Source of the DNA: JAAGZL01 sp050291725
Lineage (GTDB): Bacteria; Pseudomonadota; Gammaproteobacteria; Chromatiales; Chromatiaceae
Direction of reading: 5' to 3'
Assembly (NCBI GenBank): GCA_050291725.1
Contig: JBNKKH010000017.1
Coordinates: 1 to 64,000 of the forward strand
DNA length: 64,000 nt
Shown here: in pieces, positions 35,401-43,014 of the stretch
Numbering within the stretch: position 1 is the stretch's first letter
Layout: every line of letters begins with the position of its first letter
Translations under genes and position numbers: made by a program
The notes under the pieces: generated by a model
Database searches by the model: none
What the model was told of the DNA's origin: nothing
Seen by the model: the letters and a program-made list of their open reading frames with translations, nothing else

Positions 35401-37554
35401 TCCGTCCAGGGTGTCGTTACCCTCTCCGCCGTTCAGATAGTCGTTGCCATCTCCTCCAAACAGAGCGTCATCGCCAGTGTCGCCGTAGAGCTTGTCATCT
35501 CCAGCCCCTGCAACAAGAGTGTCGTTGCCCACACCGCCGTGTAGATAGTCCTTACCATCGCCACCGGTCAGGATGTCTTCACCCTCATAGCCATACAAGG
35601 TGTCATCACCAGCTCCGCCATCCAGGGTGTCATTACCGTCGTATCCCTTCAGATAATCGTTACCTGCTCCTCCGTCCAGGGTGTCGTTGCCGTCTCCACC
35701 ATTCAGGTAATCGTTGCCCGAGCCTCCATCCAGGGTGTCATCGCCAGCCTCGCCATATAGCTTGTCGTCGCCAACACCTGCTACCAAGATGTCGTTGTCT
35801 GCGCCGCCGTTCAGGTAGTCATTACCTTCACCACCGACCAGATTATCTTCTCCTTCATAGCCATACATGGAGTCATCACCAGCTCCTCCATCCAGAGTGT
35901 CACTACCAGCTCGGCCCTTCAGATAGTCGTTACCTGCCTCTCCATAAAGGGTGTCATCACCTTCTCCTCCATCCAGGTAGTCGTTGCCTTCTCCACCCCA
36001 GACCTCATCATCTCCATCGTCCGCATATACCCTGTCGTCACCTCCACGCGCCCAGATCTGTTCTGCTTCATTCAGTCCGTAGATACTATCTCCACTCTCT
36101 GATCCGAACGTCTTCTCTGTCTGTAGGTAGAAGTTGTTCAACCAGGTGGCTAGATCTCCAAGATTTGCATTCTGGTCGCCATCCTCATTCAGAATGTAGT
36201 CTCCATCTATGGCAAAACCTAGATGATAAATGCCATCTATCACGGTGTTGATGAAGTTGTCTCCACGGTACTTCTCTCTAGCTCCGTCGTTCTGAACTAG
36301 ATGGAACCCGGTCTCTTCACTCTCTTCATCATCTCCATGCAGCTCGGTCCATTCATCCAGATAGTTGGCGCGGATGTATTGGTTGATCGCTACTACATCT
36401 TCTACTGAGATAACTCCATCTTCCGCTATCTTCAGCTCCTGAATAGCATCTACCAAAATATGGTTCATCTCATTGGCAGCTTCTGCTCCTTCGTTGATGT
36501 CTCCTGCATTGGTATAACGAGACAGTCCGGTATCGCTCTTAATCACCTGCACCAGTTCGTCAAGGCCAGTATCTGTGGTACCTTGATCCACATAAATATA
36601 ATTCAGCCAGTCGGCCAAATCGGTAAGATTTGCATTTTTATTACCGTCTTCGTTGAGAATATAATCTCCATCAATCTCAAAACCCAAATGGTAGATGCCG
36701 TCTGCTACAGTGTTAACAAAGTTCTTGCCGAACATCTTGGTGTTGGCTCCATCGTTCTGCACTAGGTGGTAACCAGTCTCTTCGTCATGCTCATCATCAC
36801 CATGCAGTGTGGCCCACTCTTCAAGATAGTTATCGCGAATATATGCATTGATGTTTCGAACGTCATCCACGGTAATTGCACCATCTACAGAAGCATTGGT
36901 GTAATCAATCGCCTCTTTGAGTATGGCGTTCATCCTGTTGGCAGCATCAGCCGCTTCTGCAATCTCAGAGTCAGAAACTTTGTTATCCAGACCGCAATCT
37001 GACATAACAGCGTCGGTAATACGGTCAAGACCAGTATATGTAGTAGAGTGATCTGTATAGAATTGCGTCATCCATTCTGCAAGCTGTTGAAGTGTCGCGT
37101 TTTTATCGCCGTCCTCGTTCAGGATATTATCACCATCAATCTCAAATCCAAGATGATAGATACCATCTGCCACTGTGTTAGTTAGGTTGTCACCACGGTA
37201 ATATTCAGTAGCGCCATCATTCTGAATCAGATGAAATCCGGTCTCTTCATTACTCTCGTCATCTCCATGTAGCTCCATCCATCTATCAAGGTAGTTATCA
37301 CGAATGTAAGCATTAAGTGCGCGTATATCATCAACATCAAATTGCCCATCAGCTGCTATACCTATCTCATCAATCGCCTCAATGAGAATTTTATTCATAG
37401 CATCTGCTGCTTCATTTGCCTGAGTAATATCTTTATTGGAGATCCGTCCACGCAAGCCCAGGTCGGTACTCATAGTATCGACCAATTGATCTAGTCCTGT
37501 TTCAGTTGTAGAAAGATTTGTTCCGTTGATTCTTGAAAAATAGTTTGTCGACAT
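32203..37554 (-). CDS. giant duplicated RTX-type secreted calcium-binding protein
   Basis: A 1783-residue, very acidic protein. The ATG at 37554 (MSTNYFSRING) has AGGAGG 9 nt upstream and is preferred to a frame extension at 37623. After 15 residues come three 155-residue repeats, then about 30 GGxGxDxLx nonapeptides, a ~76-residue end-type domain and a linker. Then three more 155-residue repeats, about 35 nonapeptides and a C-terminal domain. Each 155-residue repeat carries WxxLHGDDExxEETGFHLVQ, NTVADGIYHLGF and ILNEDGxxNA. No enzyme, adhesin or toxin motif was recognised and there is no Sec signal. RTX arrays fold on binding calcium outside the cell, and the T1SS genes follow, so export by them is inferred. 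Adhesin, matrix or surface-coat roles are possible. Confidence 0.93.
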   Translation of the reverse strand: MSTNYFSRINGTNLSTTETGLDQLVDTMSTDLGLRGRISNKDITQANEAADAMNKILIEAIDEIGIAADGQFDVDDIRALNAYIRDNYLDRWMELHGDDESNEETGFHLIQNDGATEYYRGDNLTNTVADGIYHLGFEIDGDNILNEDGDKNATLQQLAEWMTQFYTDHSTTYTGLDRITDAVMSDCGLDNKVSDSEIAEAADAANRMNAILKEAIDYTNASVDGAITVDDVRNINAYIRDNYLEEWATLHGDDEHDEETGYHLVQNDGANTKMFGKNFVNTVADGIYHLGFEIDGDYILNEDGNKNANLTDLADWLNYIYVDQGTTDTGLDELVQVIKSDTGLSRYTNAGDINEGAEAANEMNHILVDAIQELKIAEDGVISVEDVVAINQYIRANYLDEWTELHGDDEESEETGFHLVQNDGAREKYRGDNFINTVIDGIYHLGFAIDGDYILNEDGDQNANLGDLATWLNNFYLQTEKTFGSESGDSIYGLNEAEQIWARGGDDRVYADDGDDEVWGGEGNDYLDGGEGDDTLYGEAGNDYLKGRAGSDTLDGGAGDDSMYGYEGEDNLVGGEGNDYLNGGADNDILVAGVGDDKLYGEAGDDTLDGGSGNDYLNGGDGNDTLDGGAGNDYLKGYDGNDTLDGGAGDDTLYGYEGEDILTGGDGKDYLHGGVGNDTLVAGAGDDKLYGDTGDDALFGGDGNDYLNGGEGNDTLDGGAGNDYLKGYDGNDSMDGGAGDDTLYGYAGNDHITAGDGADKVYAGDGDDNIYSGSDGAIDYLYGDGGADTFYFDVAGEGVGTDYVKYFSSEDGDKLVINGEGVEYVINQDGGYHNIMLSNSDTGESMGIIKVYGQVSLDDISGTATAANQVEAVEQHELERPAAEVDNFDQIVEHLSTDLGLRGRVSNKDFTGGLTAASAMNALLVEAIAATGVPEGGVFSVDDVRNINGYIRENHLQEWMELHGDDESDEETGYHLIQNDGASKYYRGDNLANTVADGIYHLGFEIVGDNILNEDGDENATLTDLAEWLTQFYTDHSTTGTGFDRITDIVMADKGLGYKVDDAEIYEAADAANTMNSILEEAILATKAAEDGSFSVDDIRAINSYIRAYYKEEWNTLHGDDEADEETGFHLVQNDGANSYMFGKNFVNTVADSIYHLGYEIQGDNILNEDGNKNATLTDLADWLNFFYFNPADTDTGLDELVDVIKNDTGLSHCTNAGDINEGAEAANAMNHILVDTIKALGVASDEIISVEDVVAINDYIRTNYYDQWVELHGDDEENEETGFHLVQNDGAREKYRGDNFINTVIDSIYHLGFEIKGDYILNEDGDQNANLGDLATWLNNFYLHKENTFGSESGDYIKTMNVDDNIWARGGNDKVYANDGNDEVWGGEGDDYLDGGAGDDSLYGEGGNDYLKGRAGNDTLDGGAGDDSLYGHEGEDTLTGGDGNDYLNSGADNDILVAGAGDDKLYGESGEDTLSGGEGNDYLDGGEGDDILYGEAGNDYLKGRAGNDTLDGGAGDDTMYGHEGVDRLTGGDGKDYLNGGAGNDTLVAGAGDDKLYGESGEDILVGGSGNDYLDGGDDNDSLLGGDGNDYMKGRGGDDTLDGGAGDDTMYGHEGDDILIAGEGNDYLVGSDGDDILAGNAGNDVIYGFNDDDTLIDGAGTDKLYGGSGDDTLYALADGEDDYLKGDSGADQYIFQADGEGIGDDLIVGFSSTDGDTLVIGGPDVSYDLLEINGYKHLVSLSDGYGNSLGTIEVQGEFSINDIAVVEGDEYAGIVQNAPEQLI
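32489..33510 (-). repeat. second RTX nonapeptide array
   Basis: About thirty-five GGxGxDxLx nonapeptides begin after TFGSESGDYI, slightly longer than the first array and built of the same larger blocks (GNDYLKGRAGND, YGHEGED, LVAGAGDDKLYGESGED). Confidence 0.95.
33514..34908 (-). repeat. second triplet of 155-codon repeats (units 4-6)
   Basis: Units start at 34908, 34443 and 33978, again 465 nt apart. Unit 4 matches unit 1 (YYRGDNLxNTVADG), unit 5 matches unit 2 (MFGKNFVNTVAD), and unit 6 matches unit 3 (REKYRGDNFINTVID). The triplet was therefore duplicated as a block, after the threefold repeat had formed. Confidence 0.9.
34970..35198 (-). repeat. internal copy of the C-terminal (secretion-signal-like) domain
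   Basis: ADTFYFDVAGEGVG, FSSEDGDKLVING and GIIKVYGQVSLDDI correspond position by position to ADQYIFQADGEGIG, FSSTDGDTLVIGG and GTIEVQGEFSINDI at the true C-terminus (32267-32488). The domain that normally ends an RTX protein thus occurs in mid-chain. Confidence 0.8.
35199..36111 (-). repeat. first RTX nonapeptide array
   Basis: About thirty nine-residue GGxGxDxLx/U repeats follow TFGSESGDSIYG, e.g. GGEGNDYLD and GGAGDDTLYG, with larger periodic blocks in which YLKG and LYGYEGED recur. Confidence 0.95.
36115..37509 (-). repeat. first triplet of 155-codon repeats (units 1-3)
   Basis: Units start at 37509, 37044 and 36579, each exactly 465 nt apart, at T-T-x-T-G-(L)-D. Each begins with a helical half (EAANAMNxIL) leading to a D-G-x-(F/I)-(S/T/D)-V-(D/E)-D-(V/I) loop and xxINxYIRxNY. 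Then come LHGDDE, FHLVQNDGA, NTVADGIYHLGF and ILNEDGxxNA(T/N)L. The loops look EF-hand or dockerin-like, but with incomplete metal ligands. Confidence 0.9.
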
Positions 37555-37902
37555 AACTGCGCCTCCTAGTACATTATTTTTAATACTCCACACAACATTT
37601 CCTTGCGTAGTTATGTCTTCCATGCACCAATACTCACTGAGACTAGCAGTCGATATTTAATTCATTTGTCAATCTGATCACGCTTTCATACAGCGTGATT
37701 TTGAAGCAAAGGTACATTGTGTAAATTGATGCGACCATCACGTAACTGGCGAGAACAATCACACAAATAAGGGAAAGGGATATTGAAAATATAATAATTT
37801 TTACTATGCGCAACTATCTAACAGCTACGCACTGGTGGATTAAACTACTCTGGAAGGAGACTGAATGACACGAAGCAAATGATCATGCCACTAGATGAGA
37901 TA
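37555..37902. other. intergenic region upstream of the RTX gene
   Basis: 348 nt between the RND permease stop and the RTX start. It holds the RTX ribosome site, an 8-bp hairpin ATCACGCT/AGCGTGAT (37677-37699, 7-nt loop) in the likely RTX leader, and an AT-rich patch (37781-37805) that may contain the RTX promoter; no convincing -35/-10 pair was found. No gene was seen. Confidence 0.5.
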
Positions 37903-40900
37903 TCAGGTTTCTATTGTTTGCATCTCATCTTCTGAATATAAATCATCCGCGTTATGCTCTTTAGCTAACAGAACATAGATTGATGGCAATACAAACAGAG
38001 TAAAGATAGTGCCAACGGTCATGCCACCGACCAACACCAAGCCTATTGAGTTACGAGCAGCTGCCCCGGCACCGGTCACCAAGGTTAATGGGAAATGGCC
38101 AGCTACAGTTGCAACAGTAGTCATCAAAACAGGACGTAGACGCGTCATGGATGACTCACGTATAGCATCAATTTTGCTCAGACCATCTTCCTGTAACTTA
38201 TTGGCAAACTCCACTATAAGAATGCCGTTCTTAGCAATCAGTCCTACCAGTGTAACCATCCCTACTTGAGCGTAGATATTGAGAGTTGTAGTCCAGCCGT
38301 TAGTAAAGAAAGGCATATTTGGATTAGGCATCTTCAGAAATGTGAAGAGCAGAGCACCAAACATCGCCAGGGGAACCGAACCCAATAGAATAATCAGGGG
38401 ATCGCGGAAAGAGTTGAATTGCACAGCCAACGCCAAAAAGATCAAAACGATGGCAAGAGAAAACGCGGGCAAAAACTTATTACCCTCTTGTCGTAGTTGG
38501 CGTGACTCGCCAGTGTAGTCAACCGTGTAACCCGGCGGCAGAATCTCCCGCGCTGTCTCTTCCAGCACAGTTAGTGCCTGATCCAGGGTACGGTTGGTCA
38601 TGCCAGACAGCTTGACTGCATTGAGCTGCTGAAAACGGTTAAGGGAGCGCGGCACCGTTTTGTTCTCAATGTGGGCCACCGTGCTCAGCGGTATAAGCTG
38701 GTTATCTGGACCACTGATATATATATCGGTGAGCTGATCAGGGTTGAGACGCTGGCTACGCTCTATCTGCGGTATCACCTTGTAGCTGCGACCATCTATG
38801 TTAAAGCGATTTACGAAGTTCCCGCCCATGGCCGCAGCCATATCAAAACCCACCTGATTGAGGTCGAGTCCGAGTGACCCTATCTTATCTCGGTCCAGAA
38901 TCACCTGAGCCTCAGGCTGGTCATATTTCAGATCAATCTGCGGCGGAAAGTAGAACATACCGCTCATTGCCGCCTTCATCTGAATCTGTTGCGCAAAGTC
39001 GAGCAATTGTTTGGAATCTGCAGTTGAAGCAATGATAAATTCGATCGGAAAGTTGCTGCCGCCTGGTAGCGCTGGAGGGGTAGTAGCAAATATTTGGAAC
39101 CCAGGTATTTTATCAAGTTTGCCCTGAATCTCTGGCACTATCTCGAACACGGTGCGCTCACGCGGCGCATGCCACGGCTTAACCACCACGCCAGAAAAGC
39201 CATCGGTGTCGAACGCAGCACCAACGGATGGAGCAAACAGGAGTTGAAAGGTTAGATCCGCCTCTGGGGTGCTGAGGAAGGCCTTTTCTACTGCACGACC
39301 AAAAAATTCCTTCTGATCGGCGCTGGCGTTGGCCGGAGCGTTGATTATGCCAAAGATAACGCTCTGGTCCTCGCTCGGGGCCAGCTCTTTCGGAGACATG
39401 CTATAGAGCGGGAACGCCATCAAAGATACCACTATCCAGATGGCATACACATAGGGTCGTGCTTTCAAAGTTTTACCGATAAGACGACCATAGGATTGAC
39501 GCAAGCGATCAAAGTGGTGGTTCACCCAGCCGGTAAAACCTTGCTCTTCATCAGCGGCATCTTTCAACATACGGGATGACATCATGGGAGAAAGAGTCAA
39601 AGCAACTATACCGGAGATGGTCACCGTACCAGCCAGGGTGAGAGCAAATTCCCGAAACAGAGAGCCGGTTAGACCGCCCTGAAGTGCTACCGGCATATAG
39701 ACCGCTGCCAAGGTAATAGTCATAGCTATAACTGGCCCCACCAGCTCACGAGCACCCAACAGAGAGGCCTCTATTTTGTTGCGCCCTTCCCGCAGGTGGC
39801 GTTCGATATTTTCCACCACCACAATGGCATCATCTACCACCAGACCAACCGAGAGCACAATTGCCAGCAGAGTTAGCAGATTTAGGGTAAAGCCGAACAC
39901 CTGCATCAAAAAGATGCTACCAATCAGCGAAACCGGTATAGCAAGCATCGGCACAATGGCCGTACGCATTGAACCAAGAAACAGAAATATGACAATAACC
40001 ACGATCAGCAGAGTATCGCCCAAGGTCTTGGTGACCTCTGTGATGGCACTGGATATATACTCAGAAGCGTCGTAGCCGATATTCACCTCAAGACCAGATG
40101 GCAGATCACGGTCAATAGCCTCTATCTCAGCACGCACCAGTGTGACAACATCAATGGTGTTGGCACTCGGTAGCGGGAAGATGCCCATGAATACAGCGGT
40201 CTGACCGGAGTAGCGCACCGATGTATCGTAATCCTCTGCGCCAAGATCTACATCAGCGATATCCTGCAGGCGCACGATGTTGCCATCTTTCTGATAGATA
40301 ATCAGGCGTTGAAACTCTTCCGCCGAATGCAGATCGGTATTAGCAGTCAGGGTAACCTGAACCAGAGATCCCTTGGTGCTGCCGACTGCGGCAAGAAAAT
40401 TGTTTGCTGCCAGGGCCTGACGCACTTGAGATGGGCTAACGTGCATTGCGGCCATCTTGTCCGGTTTAAGCCAGATACGCATGGCGAAGGTGCGGGCGCC
40501 CAGTACCTCTGCCCGCTGTACACCAGCCACCGCTGCCAAACGTGGCTGTACCACACGGGTCAAATAATCGGTGATCTCTGCCTGAGACAGGATATCGGAC
40601 GAGAAGCTTATATAGGCAGAGGCAAAATTAGTGTCCGCAGACTGTATAGAGATTGCCGGTACCTGCGCCTCAACCGGTAGATCATTACGCACCTGATTAA
40701 CCTTGGCGGTGATCTCTGCCAATGCCTTGGTTGGATCGTAGTTTAGTTTTAGGCGGGCGTTAACTGTGGAGAAGCCTTGTAGGCTCTTAGAATCTATATA
40801 GTCTATACCGTCTGCCGACGCTATCGCCTGCTCCAGAGGGGTGGTGATAAAACCACGCACCAGTTCCGCACTGGCGCCAACATAGACGGTCGAAATATTG

Positions 40901-41049
40901 ACCGAAGCGTTATCACTACGCGGATATTGACGAATGTTGAGTGAGTTCCAGGCCTGTATCCCAGCGATGACGATTAACAGGTTGACCACAATCGCCAGCA
41001 CCGGACGCTGAATGAATAGATCGGTAAAGGCCTTCTTCATACTATGCAT
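37903..41049 (-). CDS. RND-family multidrug efflux permease (HAE1 type)
   Basis: A 1048-residue inner-membrane proton antiporter. It starts FTDLFIQRPVLAIVVNLLIV and has two large periplasmic loops and twelve helices. The proton-relay residues are in place: the Asp pair in VGLVVDDAIVVVENIERH (about residue 405) and the Lys in GLIAKNGILIVEFAN. DGIDYIDSKSLQG and the porter-domain signatures fit MexB/AcrB/MdtB-like pumps; the drug range cannot be told. ATG at 41049 (MHSMKK) or 41040 (MKK) are both possible, and coupling to the adaptor gene 1 nt away is likely. No outer-membrane factor gene follows, so a shared TolC/OprM is expected. Confidence 0.95.
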   Translation of the reverse strand: MHSMKKAFTDLFIQRPVLAIVVNLLIVIAGIQAWNSLNIRQYPRSDNASVNISTVYVGASAELVRGFITTPLEQAIASADGIDYIDSKSLQGFSTVNARLKLNYDPTKALAEITAKVNQVRNDLPVEAQVPAISIQSADTNFASAYISFSSDILSQAEITDYLTRVVQPRLAAVAGVQRAEVLGARTFAMRIWLKPDKMAAMHVSPSQVRQALAANNFLAAVGSTKGSLVQVTLTANTDLHSAEEFQRLIIYQKDGNIVRLQDIADVDLGAEDYDTSVRYSGQTAVFMGIFPLPSANTIDVVTLVRAEIEAIDRDLPSGLEVNIGYDASEYISSAITEVTKTLGDTLLIVVIVIFLFLGSMRTAIVPMLAIPVSLIGSIFLMQVFGFTLNLLTLLAIVLSVGLVVDDAIVVVENIERHLREGRNKIEASLLGARELVGPVIAMTITLAAVYMPVALQGGLTGSLFREFALTLAGTVTISGIVALTLSPMMSSRMLKDAADEEQGFTGWVNHHFDRLRQSYGRLIGKTLKARPYVYAIWIVVSLMAFPLYSMSPKELAPSEDQSVIFGIINAPANASADQKEFFGRAVEKAFLSTPEADLTFQLLFAPSVGAAFDTDGFSGVVVKPWHAPRERTVFEIVPEIQGKLDKIPGFQIFATTPPALPGGSNFPIEFIIASTADSKQLLDFAQQIQMKAAMSGMFYFPPQIDLKYDQPEAQVILDRDKIGSLGLDLNQVGFDMAAAMGGNFVNRFNIDGRSYKVIPQIERSQRLNPDQLTDIYISGPDNQLIPLSTVAHIENKTVPRSLNRFQQLNAVKLSGMTNRTLDQALTVLEETAREILPPGYTVDYTGESRQLRQEGNKFLPAFSLAIVLIFLALAVQFNSFRDPLIILLGSVPLAMFGALLFTFLKMPNPNMPFFTNGWTTTLNIYAQVGMVTLVGLIAKNGILIVEFANKLQEDGLSKIDAIRESSMTRLRPVLMTTVATVAGHFPLTLVTGAGAAARNSIGLVLVGGMTVGTIFTLFVLPSIYVLLAKEHNADDLYSEDEMQTIET

Positions 41050-41050
41050 G

Positions 41051-42217
41051 TCATTTATTTGGTGGGTTAGGTGCCAACTTTGCTTCTGGCGCCAGGGTAT
41101 TGTCTACCTCTACCGCCATCTTAGGTCTCAGTTTAAACACACCAGTGGTGACGATGCTCTCGCCCTCTTTCAACCCATCGGTCACCGCGACAAAATCTCC
41201 CTGGGTCTTACCCAGGCGAACGATCTGCTGGCGCAGCACCTGTTGCTTTTTCCCGCTGGCTTTATCCTCCACAGCATCAATGACAAACACCGTGTCACCA
41301 TAGGGGGCATAGAGTACAGAGGTGGCCGGTATAGAGAGCACCTGCTGCTGCGTCGGCAACATGACTTCAACATTTGCGTACATGCCAGGCCGTAACAGCT
41401 CTTTTTTGTTATCTAGGGTGGCCCTAACCCGAACGCCACGCGTCACCTTATCAACTTCTGAATTCACCGCGATGATTTTGCCGTGAAAAACCTCACCCGG
41501 GGCTGCGTCTGAAGTTACATTTACCTCGGTTCCAGGAGCCAGGACAGATAACTGCTGCTGAGGCAGTGAAAAGTCTACATATATTGGATCAAGGGCCTGC
41601 AGGGTCACGACTGGAGCGCCAGCATTAACGATCTGACCTAGATTAACCTGGCGTATTCCCACGTGACCGGAAAAGGGGGCACGTAAAGTCTTTTTAGCAA
41701 TGGCCGCACGCATATTGTCCACCTGGGCGCTAGCCTGTTTGAAAGTTGCCTCCGCTATATCTAGTTCTGCCTGTGATACAGTCTTGTTCTTGCGCAATTC
41801 GCGATTGCGTTTCAAGTTAATGCGGGCCAATTTAGCCGCTGCTTCAGCTGAACGTAGCTGCGCCTCTTCTGCAGAAACATCAATACGAACCAACAGATCA
41901 CCGGCCTTGGCTTTTTCACCTGACTCGAAGGCTATCTCAACAACCTTACCGCCTAGTTCAGCGCTAACGGTTACCCCCTGCACCGCAACCAAGCTACCAA
42001 TGGCTTTAACCCGGTTTTGCCAAGTCGCTTTACTGACAGTGGCTGCTGTCACTACTTGCGGCGGCATTTGCATCTGCGCAGAACCCATTGCAGCGAATTG
42101 ACTCATCTTAATGATGATGGGCAGGCCTACAAGCACAACCAATCCAATCAGAGTAATACCGAACTTCTTAGGTATCTGAAAAGGGATCATGCTAGAAATT
42201 TTGCTAAGGAGTTTCAT
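41051..42217 (-). CDS. RND periplasmic adaptor (membrane-fusion protein)
   Basis: A 388-residue adaptor with an N-terminal anchor (ITLIGLVVLVGLPIIIKM), barrel strand VKAIGSLVAVQGVTVSAELGG, read as VKAIGSLVAVQG and VTVSAELGG, and lipoyl motif VVEIAFESGEKAKAGDLL. A short coiled-coil hairpin (about 105-160), second lipoyl half LRAPFSGHVGIRQVNLG and beta-barrel with RPGMYANVEVMLP follow. This is the standard AcrA/MexA-like order. It lies 1 nt before the RND permease gene and is divergent from a MarR-family gene, an arrangement that suggests local control. Confidence 0.94.
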   Translation of the reverse strand: MKLLSKISSMIPFQIPKKFGITLIGLVVLVGLPIIIKMSQFAAMGSAQMQMPPQVVTAATVSKATWQNRVKAIGSLVAVQGVTVSAELGGKVVEIAFESGEKAKAGDLLVRIDVSAEEAQLRSAEAAAKLARINLKRNRELRKNKTVSQAELDIAEATFKQASAQVDNMRAAIAKKTLRAPFSGHVGIRQVNLGQIVNAGAPVVTLQALDPIYVDFSLPQQQLSVLAPGTEVNVTSDAAPGEVFHGKIIAVNSEVDKVTRGVRVRATLDNKKELLRPGMYANVEVMLPTQQQVLSIPATSVLYAPYGDTVFVIDAVEDKASGKKQQVLRQQIVRLGKTQGDFVAVTDGLKEGESIVTTGVFKLRPKMAVEVDNTLAPEAKLAPNPPNK

Positions 42218-42323
42218 TCAGTAAGAACCGTCAATGGTACAGAATATGATGAGTTTGCTTTCGCTGCCTAATGCTTCACTATCGCTATAATCAAGGATAT
42301 CAACAAACCATTATTAATCTATG

Positions 42324-42498
42324 GTCAACATACTGCGATTAAGGGTTTTGCACCCTTGCCGTTGGCTACGCAAAAGATGGCGATGGACAACTCCAAACCG
42401 ATGGGGTACGAGCGTCATGCTTTCCACTGCAAAGATTAATTGGTAACATGTTGTCATTATCTGTTAGCAAGCCGGTCTTGTCAACATGTTGTCAACAT
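42324..42498. promoter_or_regulatory. GTCAACAT repeats, candidate MarR-family operator
   Basis: GTCAACAT occurs at 42324-42331, 42480-42487 and 42491-42498. AACATGTTGTCA occurs twice (42445-42456, 42483-42494). Around the latter, TTG-T-CAACATGTTG-T-CAA (from 42478) is an 18-bp palindrome with one mismatch pair. It lies just upstream of the marR-like ribosome site, where autorepression would act, and 108-280 nt from the pump genes. Confidence 0.55.
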
Positions 42499-42513
42499 CC
42501 AGAAGGATCACCC

Positions 42514-42960
42514 ATGAATGAATCTCAGAAAGGCTTGCTGTTCAGCGAAATTATTCTCGAGATATTCAAGCTAGGAGGAATCATTATATGCAAAGGTGAC
42601 CAGATGGGCATGGAATATGGAGTTACTAGTGCCAGATGGAAAATTTTAGGTGCAATTTTCTTAGCTGGTGAACCACAGACTGTGCCACAGATAGCCAGAA
42701 GAATGGGATTAACTCGACAGGCCGTACAACGACTTGTTGATGTGATGCACAAGGATGACCTTTTATTGTTCCATAAAAATCCTGACCATAAGCGTGCAAA
42801 ACTAATAGACCTCACTGATCTTGGAAAAGATATATTTATAAAGCTAGATGAAAAGCAGTCTAAAAAGGCAATAACACACTCATCAGACATACCCCAAGCA
42901 GAACTTGAAACAGCTCTTTCTGTTCTCAAAAGAATGTCTGACGCTATTGAACGCTATTGA
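42514..42960 (+). CDS. MarR-family transcriptional regulator
   Basis: A 148-residue winged-helix protein. The DNA-binding part is SARWKILGAIFLAGEPQTVP..IARRMGLTRQAVQRLVDVMHKDDLL (about 45-95), and the wing holds NPDHKRAKLIDLTDLGK. The ATG at 42514 with AAGGA 6 nt upstream is preferred to a start at 42448, which would put the operator-like repeats inside the gene. It is divergent from the RND pump genes and likely represses them and itself, releasing on binding a phenolic or other ligand; that is inference from family behaviour. Confidence 0.9.
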   Translation: MNESQKGLLFSEIILEIFKLGGIIICKGDQMGMEYGVTSARWKILGAIFLAGEPQTVPQIARRMGLTRQAVQRLVDVMHKDDLLLFHKNPDHKRAKLIDLTDLGKDIFIKLDEKQSKKAITHSSDIPQAELETALSVLKRMSDAIERY

Positions 42961-43014
42961 ACGCTAACCACATTGTGAGACAATCCTGCCCTTACTAGTA
43001 ATTGCAGCAGTACT

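Noticed and set aside
32489..36111. Periodic DNA resembling a tandem or CRISPR-like array
   Set aside because: The period is 27 nt, in frame, and translates as RTX nonapeptides. There are no unique spacers between identical repeats.
32300..37000. Several open frames opposite the RTX gene
   Set aside because: They are antisense by-products of the repetitive GGxGxDxLx codons and the 155-codon repeats; none has a ribosome site with a plausible protein.
37865..37882. Five-codon frame with a ribosome-site-like GGAGA before it
   Set aside because: Too short for a leader peptide, and no attenuator or gene on that strand follows.
42448..42513. Earlier ATG for the MarR-family gene
   Set aside because: It would place the operator-like repeats in coding sequence, while the ATG at 42514 has a good ribosome site.
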